A DNA stretch of 64,000 nucleotides, from the NCBI RefSeq assembly GCF_037976825.1, contig NZ_CP150269.1, forward strand, positions 5,531,501-5,595,500. The letters run 5' to 3'. Positions 42,438 to 50,341 of this stretch are shown piece by piece (the stretch's first letter is position 1; each line of letters opens with the position of its first letter). The position numbers and the translations under genes are program-made. The notes beneath the pieces are model-generated. The model was not told where the DNA came from, did no database searches, and saw nothing but the letters and a program-made list of their open reading frames with translations. The DNA comes from Paenibacillus sp. FSL K6-1330. GTDB taxonomy: Bacteria > Bacillota > Bacilli > Paenibacillales > Paenibacillaceae.

Positions 42438-43394
42438 TTATACCTTTAACCGATAAATCGCCTTATTATCGAGTCCGCGGATCATCGGTGTCCACGGCTC
42501 CGTTTCAAGCGTCGTATCCAGGGCATCCTCTACCATCTGCAGCTTGGCATCCAGCAGGTCGATATGGTGCAGCGCAACGGCTTCAGCTGTTTGCGGCTGA
42601 ACCGGGCTCCCCCACTCTCCCAGGTTATGATGGGACAGTACGAGATGCTGCAATCCCAGTACCACTTCGGATTCTAACGCGATGTCGTTCTGAATGGCCG
42701 CTTCCACGATCCAGTTGGATGCCAGGGCGATATGTCCGATCAGTTTACCCTGGTTGCTGTAGTCCGTAACGATGCCCATCTGGGCGATCATCTCTTCCGG
42801 CTTTGCGATATCATGAAGGATAATGCCGGCCTTGATCAAGTCCGGATTCAGAAACGGCCGCTGCTTGCAGATGAAATCGCCAATCTCCAGCATGCGGACA
42901 ATATGATAGGCAAGTCCGGCAAAGTAAGCATGATGATAGGTTTTGGCAGCCGGATAGTGCATCAGCTTCTCTTCCACCTTTGACACACAATACTGCACGA
43001 TGCTTCGTACCTGCGGCTCTGCAATCTCATTCATCGTAAGTTTGATCGTATGTAACAGATCCACGGGACGGATTGGCGCAGCCCTCACAAAATCGGTCAA
43101 GGAAACGCCATCCTCATCCGTTGCCTTACGGATTCGGCTGATTTTGACTTGAAGCTGATCCCTGTAGCTCAGCACGGTTCCCCGGATTTTGACTAATTGC
43201 ATCGGCAGGAACGTTTCTTTATCCTGAGTGGTCACATCCCAGTACTTGGCCGAAATCTGGCCGCTCGCATCCGAGAGAATAATGTCAAAATAATCTTTCG
43301 GCGGCGTGCCGTTGGTCTGTCTCATATTTAACTCTTTCAGCAAGTAAAATCCAACAAAATCATCTTGAACGCTAAGTTTATTAATCGGTTTCAT
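42438..43394 (-). CDS. yhaM: 3'-5' exoribonuclease YhaM
   Basis: A 318-residue protein matching YhaM: N-terminal OB-fold (residues about 10-90, with YFDIILSDASGQISAKYWDV), then an HD-type phosphohydrolase domain (HHAYFAGLAYHIVRMLEIG and AGIILHDIAKPEEM with the HD pair, about residues 190-205; LVLSHHNLGEWGSPV). YhaM degrades RNA and single-stranded DNA from the 3' end with manganese. The length equals the B. subtilis protein (about 314). It is a single gene, convergent with the two-component operon. Confidence 0.95.
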   Translation of the reverse strand: MKPINKLSVQDDFVGFYLLKELNMRQTNGTPPKDYFDIILSDASGQISAKYWDVTTQDKETFLPMQLVKIRGTVLSYRDQLQVKISRIRKATDEDGVSLTDFVRAAPIRPVDLLHTIKLTMNEIAEPQVRSIVQYCVSKVEEKLMHYPAAKTYHHAYFAGLAYHIVRMLEIGDFICKQRPFLNPDLIKAGIILHDIAKPEEMIAQMGIVTDYSNQGKLIGHIALASNWIVEAAIQNDIALESEVVLGLQHLVLSHHNLGEWGSPVQPQTAEAVALHHIDLLDAKLQMVEDALDTTLETEPWTPMIRGLDNKAIYRLKV

Positions 43395-43510
43395 CTGGTT
43401 CCTCCCACGATCTTCATTCCATAAAACTACTCTATCATATTTATAACCTATTACTAAATACGATTCCCCATTCGTTCATAATTCTTGATCTGAAAGATTA
43501 CAATCTAACG

Positions 43511-43539
43511 AAAAAAACCACTTAGCAAAGTGGCTTTTT
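43511..43539. terminator. Bidirectional terminator after the aldo/keto reductase gene
   Basis: CCACTT (43518-43523) and AAGTGG (43528-43533) with an AGCA loop, flanked by seven A on one side and CTTTTT on the other. It terminates the minus-strand aldo/keto reductase transcript and may block readthrough the other way. Confidence 0.75.
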
Positions 43540-43620
43540 ACGATTTTCATATTATTTATGTCTAGATTCAAAGCCGCAGCTCATAAGATCAGCTAAAATA
43601 ATAAATGAAATCCAAGCGTT

Positions 43621-44541
43621 TTATTCCCTCCACGCACCTGGATGATCGTCCTGGACCAAATCCAGCTCCACGGCTCTTGCGTTCATCTGCACCTGCTCGA
43701 CGCTCTTGCAGCCTGGAATAACACAGCTGACAGCAGGATGCTTCAAGCACCAGGCCAACGCCCACTCGGCCATATTCACGCCCTCCGGCACTTCGTTCTG
43801 CTTAATCTCTTCCACAAGCTTCAGCTTGGCATTAATCTCATCCTGGTCACGGTTCTTGCGCACATTATCGCTGAAGACCGTCCCCGGCTTATACTTTCCG
43901 CTTAAGTACCCGCTCGCTAGCGGAACACGCGCCAATACGCCAAGATCCTGCTTCATGCATGAAGGAAGAACCTCTTCCTCCGGAGCTTGGTCCAGACGGT
44001 TATACACGACCTGAATGGCTTTGGCATTAACCTCCGCGGCCTTGTCGGTTTGATAGATATTTTTGTTGCTACCAATGGAAATGCCCAGATTACGGATGGT
44101 TCCCGCCTGAACCTGCTTGTCCAGCATCGTCCACATATCATCATTGTTGAACACTTCATCCGAGCCGGAATGGAATTGATACAGGTCGATGTAATCGGTA
44201 CGAAGCGCTTTAAGTGATTCCTCCAGTTGAATTCGGATTTGCTTCGCATCCCAAGCGTGCTCCCATTGCTCATGCCATCGATGACCAAACTTCGAGGCAA
44301 TGACCCAATCCTCGCGGCGGTCGCGCGACAAGAAATCGCCGATGAAATTCTCGGACATATGATGAGGCCCATAACATTCGGCTGTATCGAGCAGATTAAT
44401 GCCAAGTTCCTTCGCATGCGTTAAGATGGCATCGACTTCCTTTTGATTGAAATCCTTCCCCCAATCACCGCCAAACTGCCAGGTTCCCACACCGACTACC
44501 GATACTTTCAGATCCGTTTTCCCGAGACGTCTGTACTTCAT
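43621..44541 (-). CDS. Aldo/keto reductase
   Basis: A 306-residue (alpha/beta)8-barrel oxidoreductase. The N-terminus MKYRRLGKTDLKVSVVGVGT is typical. The catalytic tetrad is present: Asp in NLLDTAECYG (about residue 52) with Tyr (about 57), Lys in VIASKFGHR (about 84), and His in LYQFHSG (about 123). The NADPH-binding end is seen in NLGISIGSNKN and AVSCVIPGCKSVEQV. AGGGGTGAG precedes the ATG. It reduces aldehydes or ketones or oxidises sugars with NADP; the substrate is unknown. It is a single gene. Confidence 0.92.
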   Translation of the reverse strand: MKYRRLGKTDLKVSVVGVGTWQFGGDWGKDFNQKEVDAILTHAKELGINLLDTAECYGPHHMSENFIGDFLSRDRREDWVIASKFGHRWHEQWEHAWDAKQIRIQLEESLKALRTDYIDLYQFHSGSDEVFNNDDMWTMLDKQVQAGTIRNLGISIGSNKNIYQTDKAAEVNAKAIQVVYNRLDQAPEEEVLPSCMKQDLGVLARVPLASGYLSGKYKPGTVFSDNVRKNRDQDEINAKLKLVEEIKQNEVPEGVNMAEWALAWCLKHPAVSCVIPGCKSVEQVQMNARAVELDLVQDDHPGAWRE

Positions 44542-44756
44542 ATACTCACCCCTACTCGTAGATTTGTGCGCCTATATCTTATTTGAAATTGCAACCGTTT
44601 GCAAATCTTGCTGCAGACTCTTTTTTTTCGTCCATAAACCTTATTTTCATTCACTTGCCGCATCCTGACTGTTTAATAACAAGTCGTTATGGTGAACCCT
44701 ATAATACGTAAACATTTTGCTATAATAGAACGGAATCAGAAAGGAGGATTGCAGGC

Positions 44757-46112
44757 GTGAATACTCGGACACTGGAGCAATGGATACCGGATATTATCGA
44801 GAGTCTGAAAGCAAAAACACCAAATGACTTTCAGCGAATGATCGATGAATTTCTGCCTTATGACCTGGCCAGAATACATAGCCATCTCAGCGATACAGAC
44901 CAAACCCGCTTTCTGCAATTTCTGAACGAGGAACAGCTGGCCGATATGATTCAGGAAATGGAGCACGACCAGCAAATCGAGGTTTTGGGCAAGCTGGGCA
45001 AAGAAAAAACAGCCATCATCCTGGACTTGATGGATAACGACGACCTCGCCATTCTGCTTGACGAGCTGTCACCCGAGCAGAAAGACGAATTCCTCAAGGG
45101 AATGCGGGACGAGGAATCCCAATTTGTCCAGAACCTGATGAAATACCCGCCGGAAACTGCGGGCCGAATCATGACGAACCGTTATGTGTGGATTCCCCAG
45201 CATTACACCGTATCGGAAGTAGTCCAGAAGCTGAAAACCTACGTCTCCATTTCGGAAACGATCAACTATCTGTACGTCATTGACCAAGACAAAAAGCTGA
45301 TGGGCGTGGTGTCCTACCGTGGACTCATTTTGGCCGAGCCGGATGAATATATGGTAGATATCATGCACAGCCGGGTTCTGTCCGTACCTGTGGATGCCGA
45401 TCAGGAGGAAGTCGCCCAGATTATCCAAAAATACGATCTCGTCGCCATCCCCGTCGTTGAACAGGATAACAGGCTTGTAGGCATCATTACGGTTGACGAT
45501 ATTCTCGACGTCGTCATCAAGGAAGCCGACGAGGACATTCGGAAAATGAATGCCACTGGGGGCAAATCCATCGACTTCAACACCAAAGCAACCGTTGCCG
45601 CCTTTCGAAGATTGCCATGGCTAATCTTGCTCTTATTCATCGGTCTGATCTCCGGAACGATCATTTCCCGATTTGAAGAGACGCTGGCTCAGGTTGTGGC
45701 GCTAGCCTTCTTCATGCCCATGATTGCAGGAATGACCGGCAACACTGGCACGCAGTCCCTTGCTGTTATTGTGCGAGGCCTGACCACGAAAGAAATGACG
45801 AAATCGCTGGTGTACCGGCTATTAGCGAGAGAGCTGAAGGTCGGATTGATGATTGGGGTCACATGCGGCATTCTGATATCCTTGATCGCATATTTCTGGC
45901 AGGGCAATCTCTATCTGGGGTTTGTGGTCGGAAGCTCGTTGATTGCAACACTCATCGTGGGAACCATGGCAGGTACCATCATCCCCCTCATTCTGTTCAA
46001 ATTCAAGATCGATCCGGCCGTAGCCTCAGGACCGTTAATTACAACCATTAACGATATCCTATCGCTTGTCATCTACTTTGGTATCGCCACCCTGTTTCTT
46101 TCTTACATTTAG
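44757..46112 (+). CDS. mgtE: Magnesium transporter MgtE
   Basis: A 451-residue MgtE. The N-terminal superhelical domain (about residues 5-130) is followed by two CBS domains (about 135-255, with VWIPQHYTVSEVVQKLKTYV and IPVVEQDNRLVGIITVDDIL), a plug helix, and five transmembrane helices (about 285-450, with GNTGTQSLAVIVRG at about 340 lining the pore). It conducts Mg2+ and closes when the cytosolic domain binds Mg2+. The start is GTG 44757 with AAAGGAGG 9 nt upstream; TATAAT lies at 44721-44726. I saw no M-box or other Mg2+ riboswitch in the 215-nt upstream gap. Confidence 0.96.
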   Translation: MNTRTLEQWIPDIIESLKAKTPNDFQRMIDEFLPYDLARIHSHLSDTDQTRFLQFLNEEQLADMIQEMEHDQQIEVLGKLGKEKTAIILDLMDNDDLAILLDELSPEQKDEFLKGMRDEESQFVQNLMKYPPETAGRIMTNRYVWIPQHYTVSEVVQKLKTYVSISETINYLYVIDQDKKLMGVVSYRGLILAEPDEYMVDIMHSRVLSVPVDADQEEVAQIIQKYDLVAIPVVEQDNRLVGIITVDDILDVVIKEADEDIRKMNATGGKSIDFNTKATVAAFRRLPWLILLLFIGLISGTIISRFEETLAQVVALAFFMPMIAGMTGNTGTQSLAVIVRGLTTKEMTKSLVYRLLARELKVGLMIGVTCGILISLIAYFWQGNLYLGFVVGSSLIATLIVGTMAGTIIPLILFKFKIDPAVASGPLITTINDILSLVIYFGIATLFLSYI

Positions 46113-46145
46113 CTGGTATTTACGAATATATTCCTTTACTTTAAA

Positions 46146-46180
46146 AAGACTTCCGGTTAGCAAGCCGGAAGTCTTTTTTT
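46146..46180 (+). terminator. Terminator of mgtE
   Basis: AAGACTTCCGG (46146-46156) and CCGGAAGTCTT (46165-46175), perfect 11-bp arms, followed by a T-run to 46180. Confidence 0.9.
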
Positions 46181-46210
46181 GGACTCTGCCAAGCAAGGAT
46201 CTCCATTGGC

Positions 46211-46606
46211 TCAAGAACCTGCTTGTTCATTACCCGTGTTTCCACTATATCGATGAGCATGTGGAATCCTGCCATCTACTGTGGTATAGCCTTCAAAATA
46301 ATGATAGTGCCCGCCGCCTGCCAAGGGAATGGCGGGGCCAGTTGTTCCTCTAATCATGTGCTTGTGTTGGTCATTAAATGATGTTTGGGCATGATAATTA
46401 TGGACGTGTGGAACGCCACTTGGAGCTGGTTCAGTTACACCCACGTAATGGTGGAAATGTCCAACATCAAAGGATGTATCTCCTTTAAAGGGATGAACAT
46501 GAACATTAACGGGTCTTCCATCCCAAGATGTAAGAAAGAGTTGATGCGAGTGTTCCGAATCGGAGTCATTGGAATGAACAATAAAACCGGTTATTGGTAT
46601 TTCCAT
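46211..46606 (-). CDS. ymaF: YmaF family His-rich protein
   Basis: A 131-residue protein with repeated His-containing strands: HSNDSDSEHSHQLF, VNVHVHPFKG, VGHFHHYVGVTEP, VPHVHNYHAQTSF, GGHYHYFEGYTTVDG and IPHAHRYSG. This matches YmaF, a small spore- or metal-associated family of unknown function; the regularly spaced HxH and HxHxH pairs suggest metal binding. AAAAGGAGG lies 11 nt before ATG 46606 and 8 nt before TTG 46609; either may start it. The gene lies 18 nt after the DUF2935 gene, so both are probably co-transcribed. Confidence 0.88.
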   Translation of the reverse strand: MEIPITGFIVHSNDSDSEHSHQLFLTSWDGRPVNVHVHPFKGDTSFDVGHFHHYVGVTEPAPSGVPHVHNYHAQTSFNDQHKHMIRGTTGPAIPLAGGGHYHYFEGYTTVDGRIPHAHRYSGNTGNEQAGS

Positions 46607-46627
46607 CAAATAATAAACCTCCTTTTC

Positions 46628-47446
46628 TTAATGCATGATTTCTTTCTTGTTAACCTTCATGCCGGACAATGACCGATCGAACATGTCAAGAATAAATAAG
46701 AATCGTTCGGCTTCACGAAAAACGTGATCTGCTAATAAAGGGTGAATGATGCTTTTGATTCGACACTCCTCAATTAAGTCGCGCGCCGTCTTCTTAAAAT
46801 CTCGCAATGATTTGACTGAAACGCGGTTTTCATCAACAAATTGACTTAGTAATGGATGGGTTTGCGATTGTGGACGCATGGAACTTAAGTCAATGGCTTG
46901 AAACATCAACGTATCAAAATCTTGGCTAAACTCCCTTGCTTGTTCCACTAATTTTCGCTCGGATGGATCAAGCAGATGACCTATAAATTTTGCATGGTCA
47001 GCCATGATTTTTAGGAAAAAGACATTTTCATCGATAATCGCATCAGGTAATGGTTCAAGTCTCCCGCTATTGAGTTCCTCTAACCGATTTCTAAAGTAAT
47101 TTGCTTCTCGGCTAACATGATCTACAAGCAAAGGGAAATTGTTTCCCCCAGGAAGTTGGCACCTTAGTATAAGCCCGAGTACCTTTCTCTTAAATGCCCA
47201 AATGTGAACAGCGGCATTGTGAACTTCTGAATTAAACTGTCGAATTGTTTGGGGATCAGTATCAGCTTGAAAAGAATGTGATCTTCTTTCAATATCCTCG
47301 AAGGTTTCATGAAATTGATTAGCCTCATTAATTAACTGCGTATCTTCACACCTAAATCCTAGTCGAAGAAAAAAGGAATGTTCTTTCATAATGCGTGACC
47401 AAAAACGTATTTCGTCTAATGATCTGACTACAAAAGGATCCGACAA
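46628..47446 (-). CDS. DUF2935 domain-containing protein (ferritin-like helical bundle)
   Basis: A 272-residue mostly helical protein with two DUF2935 repeats: VRSLDEIRFWSRIMKEHSFF (about residues 6-25, with the EH pair) and DENVFFLKIMADHAKFIGHL (about 145-165). Regular E/H spacings such as LLVDHVSREANYF and LLADHVFREAERF look like metal-binding four-helix bundles. TTG 47446 is preferred because AAAGGTGG lies 8 nt upstream; the GTG at 47470 has no SD. The molecular function is unknown. It forms a two-gene unit with the His-rich YmaF, pointing to metal handling or a spore role. Confidence 0.85.
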   Translation of the reverse strand: MSDPFVVRSLDEIRFWSRIMKEHSFFLRLGFRCEDTQLINEANQFHETFEDIERRSHSFQADTDPQTIRQFNSEVHNAAVHIWAFKRKVLGLILRCQLPGGNNFPLLVDHVSREANYFRNRLEELNSGRLEPLPDAIIDENVFFLKIMADHAKFIGHLLDPSERKLVEQAREFSQDFDTLMFQAIDLSSMRPQSQTHPLLSQFVDENRVSVKSLRDFKKTARDLIEECRIKSIIHPLLADHVFREAERFLFILDMFDRSLSGMKVNKKEIMH

Positions 47447-47667
47447 ACCATATCCCACCTTTCGGCACACTTAAAAACAACCATCTTAATTGGCTTGATA
47501 GGAGAGTATATGGTGAGGGCATGTTTCAATATGCTGTCGAAAAATAAAAAATCAAGATCAATTAGATTTAAGTTAAAAAACCTCTCTGGCAAGTTGCCAT
47601 CTGAGGTGAGAAAATGATCAGGCGTAATGAATGGGACAAAAATTCACTGTATATTCGAACTGCGTGT

Positions 47668-47697
47668 TTGACGAAAAGATCGTACTTTTGTTACAAT
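47668..47697 (+). promoter_or_regulatory. Promoter of the leader peptide / CatB-like gene
   Basis: TTGACG (47668-47673) and TACAAT (47692-47697), spacer 18 nt. Transcription should begin near 47704, about 25 nt before the leader start codon. The rest of 47447-47667 shows no convincing gene. Confidence 0.7.
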
Positions 47698-47728
47698 CTC
47701 ACCAACACTTAGGAAAAGGATGAGGACG

Positions 47729-47782
47729 ATGGTTCGTCGTTTGAAAAGGTTTAAGAATGTAGCTACTGCATTAAGCTTCTGA
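47729..47782 (+). CDS. Putative 17-residue leader peptide upstream of the CatB-like gene
   Basis: ATG 47729 with GGATGAGGA just upstream opens MVRRLKRFKNVATALSF followed by TGA (47780-47782). The strongly basic N-terminus and hydrophobic end resemble drug-sensing leader peptides only in general form. The stop codon lies in the 5' arm of a long hairpin whose 3' arm ends directly before the SD of the acetyltransferase gene. A ribosome stalled on the leader would keep the hairpin from forming. The role in antibiotic-induced translation attenuation is inferred. Confidence 0.6.
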   Translation: MVRRLKRFKNVATALSF

Positions 47783-47812
47783 GTAAATAATGATTTTATT
47801 CTACTTAGAAGC
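47775..47812 (+). promoter_or_regulatory. Hairpin abutting the ribosome binding site of the CatB-like gene
   Basis: GCTTCTGAGTA (47775-47785) pairs with TACTTAGAAGC (47802-47812, one G-U pair). An inner AATAA/TTATT stem extends it past one bulged C. The GAGG SD (47813-47816) follows the stem immediately. There is no T-run, so translational rather than transcriptional attenuation is expected. Confidence 0.65.
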
Positions 47813-47823
47813 GAGGAAAAAGA

Positions 47824-48486
47824 ATGAAACAACATCGGTTTGAACACTGGTCCGAAATTAAGTATTTAAAGGATATTGTCACCAACCCCATGATTCAAGT
47901 AGGGGAATACTCTTACTATTCTGGTTATTACGATCATCATGATTTTGAAGATGGGTGCGTTAGATACCTATGGGGGGATGAAAAATCCAGAAGATTGTTT
48001 AACCCCATCGAAGACCATGGTTGGCATATAGATAAATTGATTATTGGAAACTACGTATGCATTGCAAGTGGTGTAGTTATTTTAATGGGTGGAAATCACA
48101 ATCATCATCCTGAATGGATAACCGTATATCCGTTTGTGGAGCAGATTGAAACTTCTTACCTACCAAAAGGCGATACAGTCATCGAAAGTGATGCCTGGAT
48201 TGGAATGAATGCCATGATTATGCCAGGTGTGACCATAGGCGAAGGCGCCATTGTAGCGGCTGGTTCGGTAGTTGCAAAAGATGTCCCACCATATACTATC
48301 GTAGGCGGTAACCCTGCTAAAGAGATAAGGAAACGCTTTGCGGAAGAAGAAATTGAAAAGTTAAAGGAAATGCGATGGTTTGATTGGAAGCGCGAGAAAA
48401 TTAAACGGGTCAGTCATATCTTGTCCAGTTCTTCCGTTGATCAATTATATGACTTTTATCAAAAAGAAATAAAACCATACGTTTAA
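47824..48486 (+). CDS. CatB/Vat-type xenobiotic acetyltransferase (left-handed beta helix)
   Basis: A 220-residue hexapeptide-repeat acetyltransferase. NPMIQVGEYSYYSGYYDHHDF (about residues 20-40) strongly resembles type B chloramphenicol acetyltransferases. The hexapeptide coils cover about 75-175 (LIIGNYVCIASGVVILMGG, TVIESDAWIGMNAMIMPGV, GEGAIVAAGSVVAKDVPPYT), with the loop GGNHNHHPEW carrying the expected catalytic His, and IVGGNPAKEIRKRF closes the fold. The family acetylates chloramphenicol or streptogramin A using acetyl-CoA. GAGG lies 7 nt before the ATG. A leader peptide and hairpin precede it. The exact drug is unknown. Confidence 0.88.
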   Translation: MKQHRFEHWSEIKYLKDIVTNPMIQVGEYSYYSGYYDHHDFEDGCVRYLWGDEKSRRLFNPIEDHGWHIDKLIIGNYVCIASGVVILMGGNHNHHPEWITVYPFVEQIETSYLPKGDTVIESDAWIGMNAMIMPGVTIGEGAIVAAGSVVAKDVPPYTIVGGNPAKEIRKRFAEEEIEKLKEMRWFDWKREKIKRVSHILSSSSVDQLYDFYQKEIKPYV

Positions 48487-48527
48487 TTTCAGATCTTCTC
48501 ATAGAAAAAACTAATAGTTTAAAAAGC

Positions 48528-48565
48528 AATAGTCCCTTCTTGGAATTCAAGAAGGGACTATTTTT
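48528..48565 (+). terminator. Terminator of the CatB-like gene
   Basis: AATAGTCCCTTCTTG (48528-48542) and CAAGAAGGGACTATT (48548-48562), perfect 15-bp arms, followed by TTTTT. Confidence 0.93.
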
Positions 48566-48731
48566 CTGAGCCCGATCCTCAAAGTTTTGTTTATCATTCA
48601 AAACTCTTTTGTCATCCTGTTCAAAGAAACCCATTAGCTTCGTATCCCCTTAGATTTATGTGGTTGGCATTGCTTAAACATTACCAAAAAGTAACTAGGT
48701 CACTTCAAAGTGCGTACTTCTCAATCCGAAC

Positions 48732-48773
48732 CCTAACGTGCAAAATGACATTAATCAAGAACATGTCGTTAGG
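48732..48773 (+). promoter_or_regulatory. Hairpin that can sequester the SD of the PRISE-type gene
   Basis: CCTAACG (48732-48738) pairs with CGTTAGG (48767-48773); GACAT (48747-48751) and ATGTC (48763-48767) can add to the stem. The 3' arm includes the first bases of the SD AGGAGA before ATG 48784. Upstream, CACTT CA AAGTG (48701-48712) and AAGTA/TACTT words could bind the nearby HxlR regulator. Confidence 0.4.
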
Positions 48774-48783
48774 AGATGAATTT

Positions 48784-49860
48784 ATGAATACGGATCAACA
48801 GTCACATTATTCGCAAAAGACGGCTTTGGTTGTAGGAGCCAATGGGGTGATCGGCCGCAACCTCATCGAATACCTTGCGACGCTTCCCGATTGGGATATT
48901 ATTGGTGTATCGCGCCGAGGCGGGGAATCAACGAACCGCGTTCGTTATATATCGGCCGACCTGCTTGATCGCGAGGATACGATCGCCAAATTAAGTCACT
49001 TATCGGAAGTGACGCATATCTTCTATGCTGCCTATCAGGACCGGCCAACGTGGGCCGAGCTCGTTGCACCGAATCTGGCGATGCTCGTCCATGTAGTGGA
49101 AGCTATCGAGCCGATTGCTGCCAATTTGCAGCATGTCAGCCTGATGCAGGGTTACAAGGTATACGGCGCGCATCTCGGTCCATTCAAGACGCCAGCACGG
49201 GAGTCGGATGCCAGCCATATGCCGCCAGAGTTCAATATCGATCAGCAGAACTTCCTCGAGGAACGGCAGCAAGGCAAAGCTTGGACCTGGTCAGCCCTGC
49301 GTCCATCCGTTGTCAGCGGCTTCGCCCTTGGAAACCCGATGAATCTGGCGATGGTCATTGCCGTCTATGCCTCGATTTCGAAAGAGCTCGGCATCCCGCT
49401 GCGTTTTCCAGGTAAGCCCGGGGCCTATCACACTCTGCTGGAGATGACCGATGCGGATCTGCTCGCGAAGGCTACAGTATGGGCAGCAACCGATGATCGA
49501 TGCGCCAATCAAGCATTTAATATCACGAACGGGGACCTGTTCCGTTGGAACGAGTTATGGCCGAAGATTGCGAAATACTTTGACATGGAAACCGCGCCAC
49601 CCCTGCAGATGAATCTGGAAACGGTCATGGCGGATAAAGAGCCGGTTTGGAATCGTATGGTTGAGCAGCACGGACTTGCGGAGCACACGTATCAAGAGGT
49701 TTCCTCCTGGAAGTTCGGTGATTTTGTGTTCTCCTGGGATTATGATTTCTTTGCAGACGGTTCGAAGGCCCGACGCTTCGGATTTCATGAGTATGTCGAA
49801 ACAGAGGCCATGTTCATGAACATCTTTGACGAGCTCCGGCGGCGTAAAGTCATTCCATAA
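48784..49860 (+). CDS. PRISE-like SDR family NAD(P)-dependent reductase
   Basis: A 358-residue NAD(P)-binding protein: Rossmann motif TALVVGANGVIGRNLIEYL (about residues 13-31), IIGVSRRGGES, and LMQGYKVYGAHLGPFKTPAR (about 121-140, with the conserved Lys near 125). The last element parallels the TGxKHYxGPF segment of progesterone 5-beta-reductase/iridoid synthase (PRISE) enzymes, which reduce activated C=C bonds. ATG 48784 follows AGGAGA by about 8 nt; an earlier in-frame ATG (48658) has no SD. It is convergent with an HxlR regulator that probably controls it. The substrate is unknown. Confidence 0.85.
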   Translation: MNTDQQSHYSQKTALVVGANGVIGRNLIEYLATLPDWDIIGVSRRGGESTNRVRYISADLLDREDTIAKLSHLSEVTHIFYAAYQDRPTWAELVAPNLAMLVHVVEAIEPIAANLQHVSLMQGYKVYGAHLGPFKTPARESDASHMPPEFNIDQQNFLEERQQGKAWTWSALRPSVVSGFALGNPMNLAMVIAVYASISKELGIPLRFPGKPGAYHTLLEMTDADLLAKATVWAATDDRCANQAFNITNGDLFRWNELWPKIAKYFDMETAPPLQMNLETVMADKEPVWNRMVEQHGLAEHTYQEVSSWKFGDFVFSWDYDFFADGSKARRFGFHEYVETEAMFMNIFDELRRRKVIP

Positions 49861-49884
49861 GTTATCGCGCAAGCTGCATGACGA

Positions 49885-49918
49885 AGAGCCGACTATACGT
49901 GGAATAGTCGGCTCTTTC
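49885..49918. terminator. Terminator between the PRISE-type gene and hxlR
   Basis: AGAGCCGACTAT (49885-49896) and ATAGTCGGCTCT (49904-49915), perfect 12-bp arms, followed on the plus strand by TTTCATTTAT. It serves the plus-strand gene and may insulate the convergent hxlR. Confidence 0.8.
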
Positions 49919-49932
49919 ATTTATCACACCTT

Positions 49933-50307
49933 TTAATGCCTATCCTCAAATGCCGGCTTCTCCAGCACCATGGCCGATTCGCCATACTTCCGTTCGATAT
50001 GAATATCTCCCCATCTGCACATCAAATGAAGAATTTCCTTTAAGCTCCAGCCATACTCGCTCAATTCATACTCCACCTTGGGCGGAACCTGATTATACGT
50101 CTTGCGTAATATAATGCCCTCCTCTTCCAGCTCCCGCAGATGCTGTGTCAGCATTTTTTGCGTGATCTGGGGAATCAGGCTTAAAAATTCGCTGTTGCGT
50201 CTTTTACCGAAGGTAAGATGAAAGAGAATGACCGGTTTCCACTTTCCGCCGATGACCTCCAGCGTAGCTTCGACCGCGGTGTTGTATACTTTTTCCTTAT
50301 GCTCCAT
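49933..50307 (-). CDS. HxlR family transcriptional regulator
   Basis: A 124-residue winged-helix regulator: VEATLEVIGGKWKPVILFHL (about residues 12-31, the GGKW signature), RRNSEFLSLIPQITQKMLTQ (recognition helix), LRELEEEGIILRKTYNQVPP and VEYELSEYGWSLKEILHLM. The family lacks a separate ligand domain and often responds to electrophiles or oxidants. A start-proximal AGCGAGGC-like sequence gives only a moderate SD. It is convergent with the PRISE-type reductase gene, its probable target. Confidence 0.92.
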   Translation of the reverse strand: MEHKEKVYNTAVEATLEVIGGKWKPVILFHLTFGKRRNSEFLSLIPQITQKMLTQHLRELEEEGIILRKTYNQVPPKVEYELSEYGWSLKEILHLMCRWGDIHIERKYGESAMVLEKPAFEDRH

Positions 50308-50341
50308 GAAAAGCCTCGCTCCTTCGTTCCACGATATGGCA

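Noticed and set aside
44542..44756. M-box or other magnesium riboswitch before mgtE.
   Set aside because: I looked for the conserved M-box core and a terminator before the start codon and saw neither.
48658..48783. A 42-codon N-terminal extension of the PRISE-type protein.
   Set aside because: No SD at the upstream ATG; the extension covers promoter-like palindromes and a hairpin, and ATG 48784 has a good SD and the expected N-terminus.
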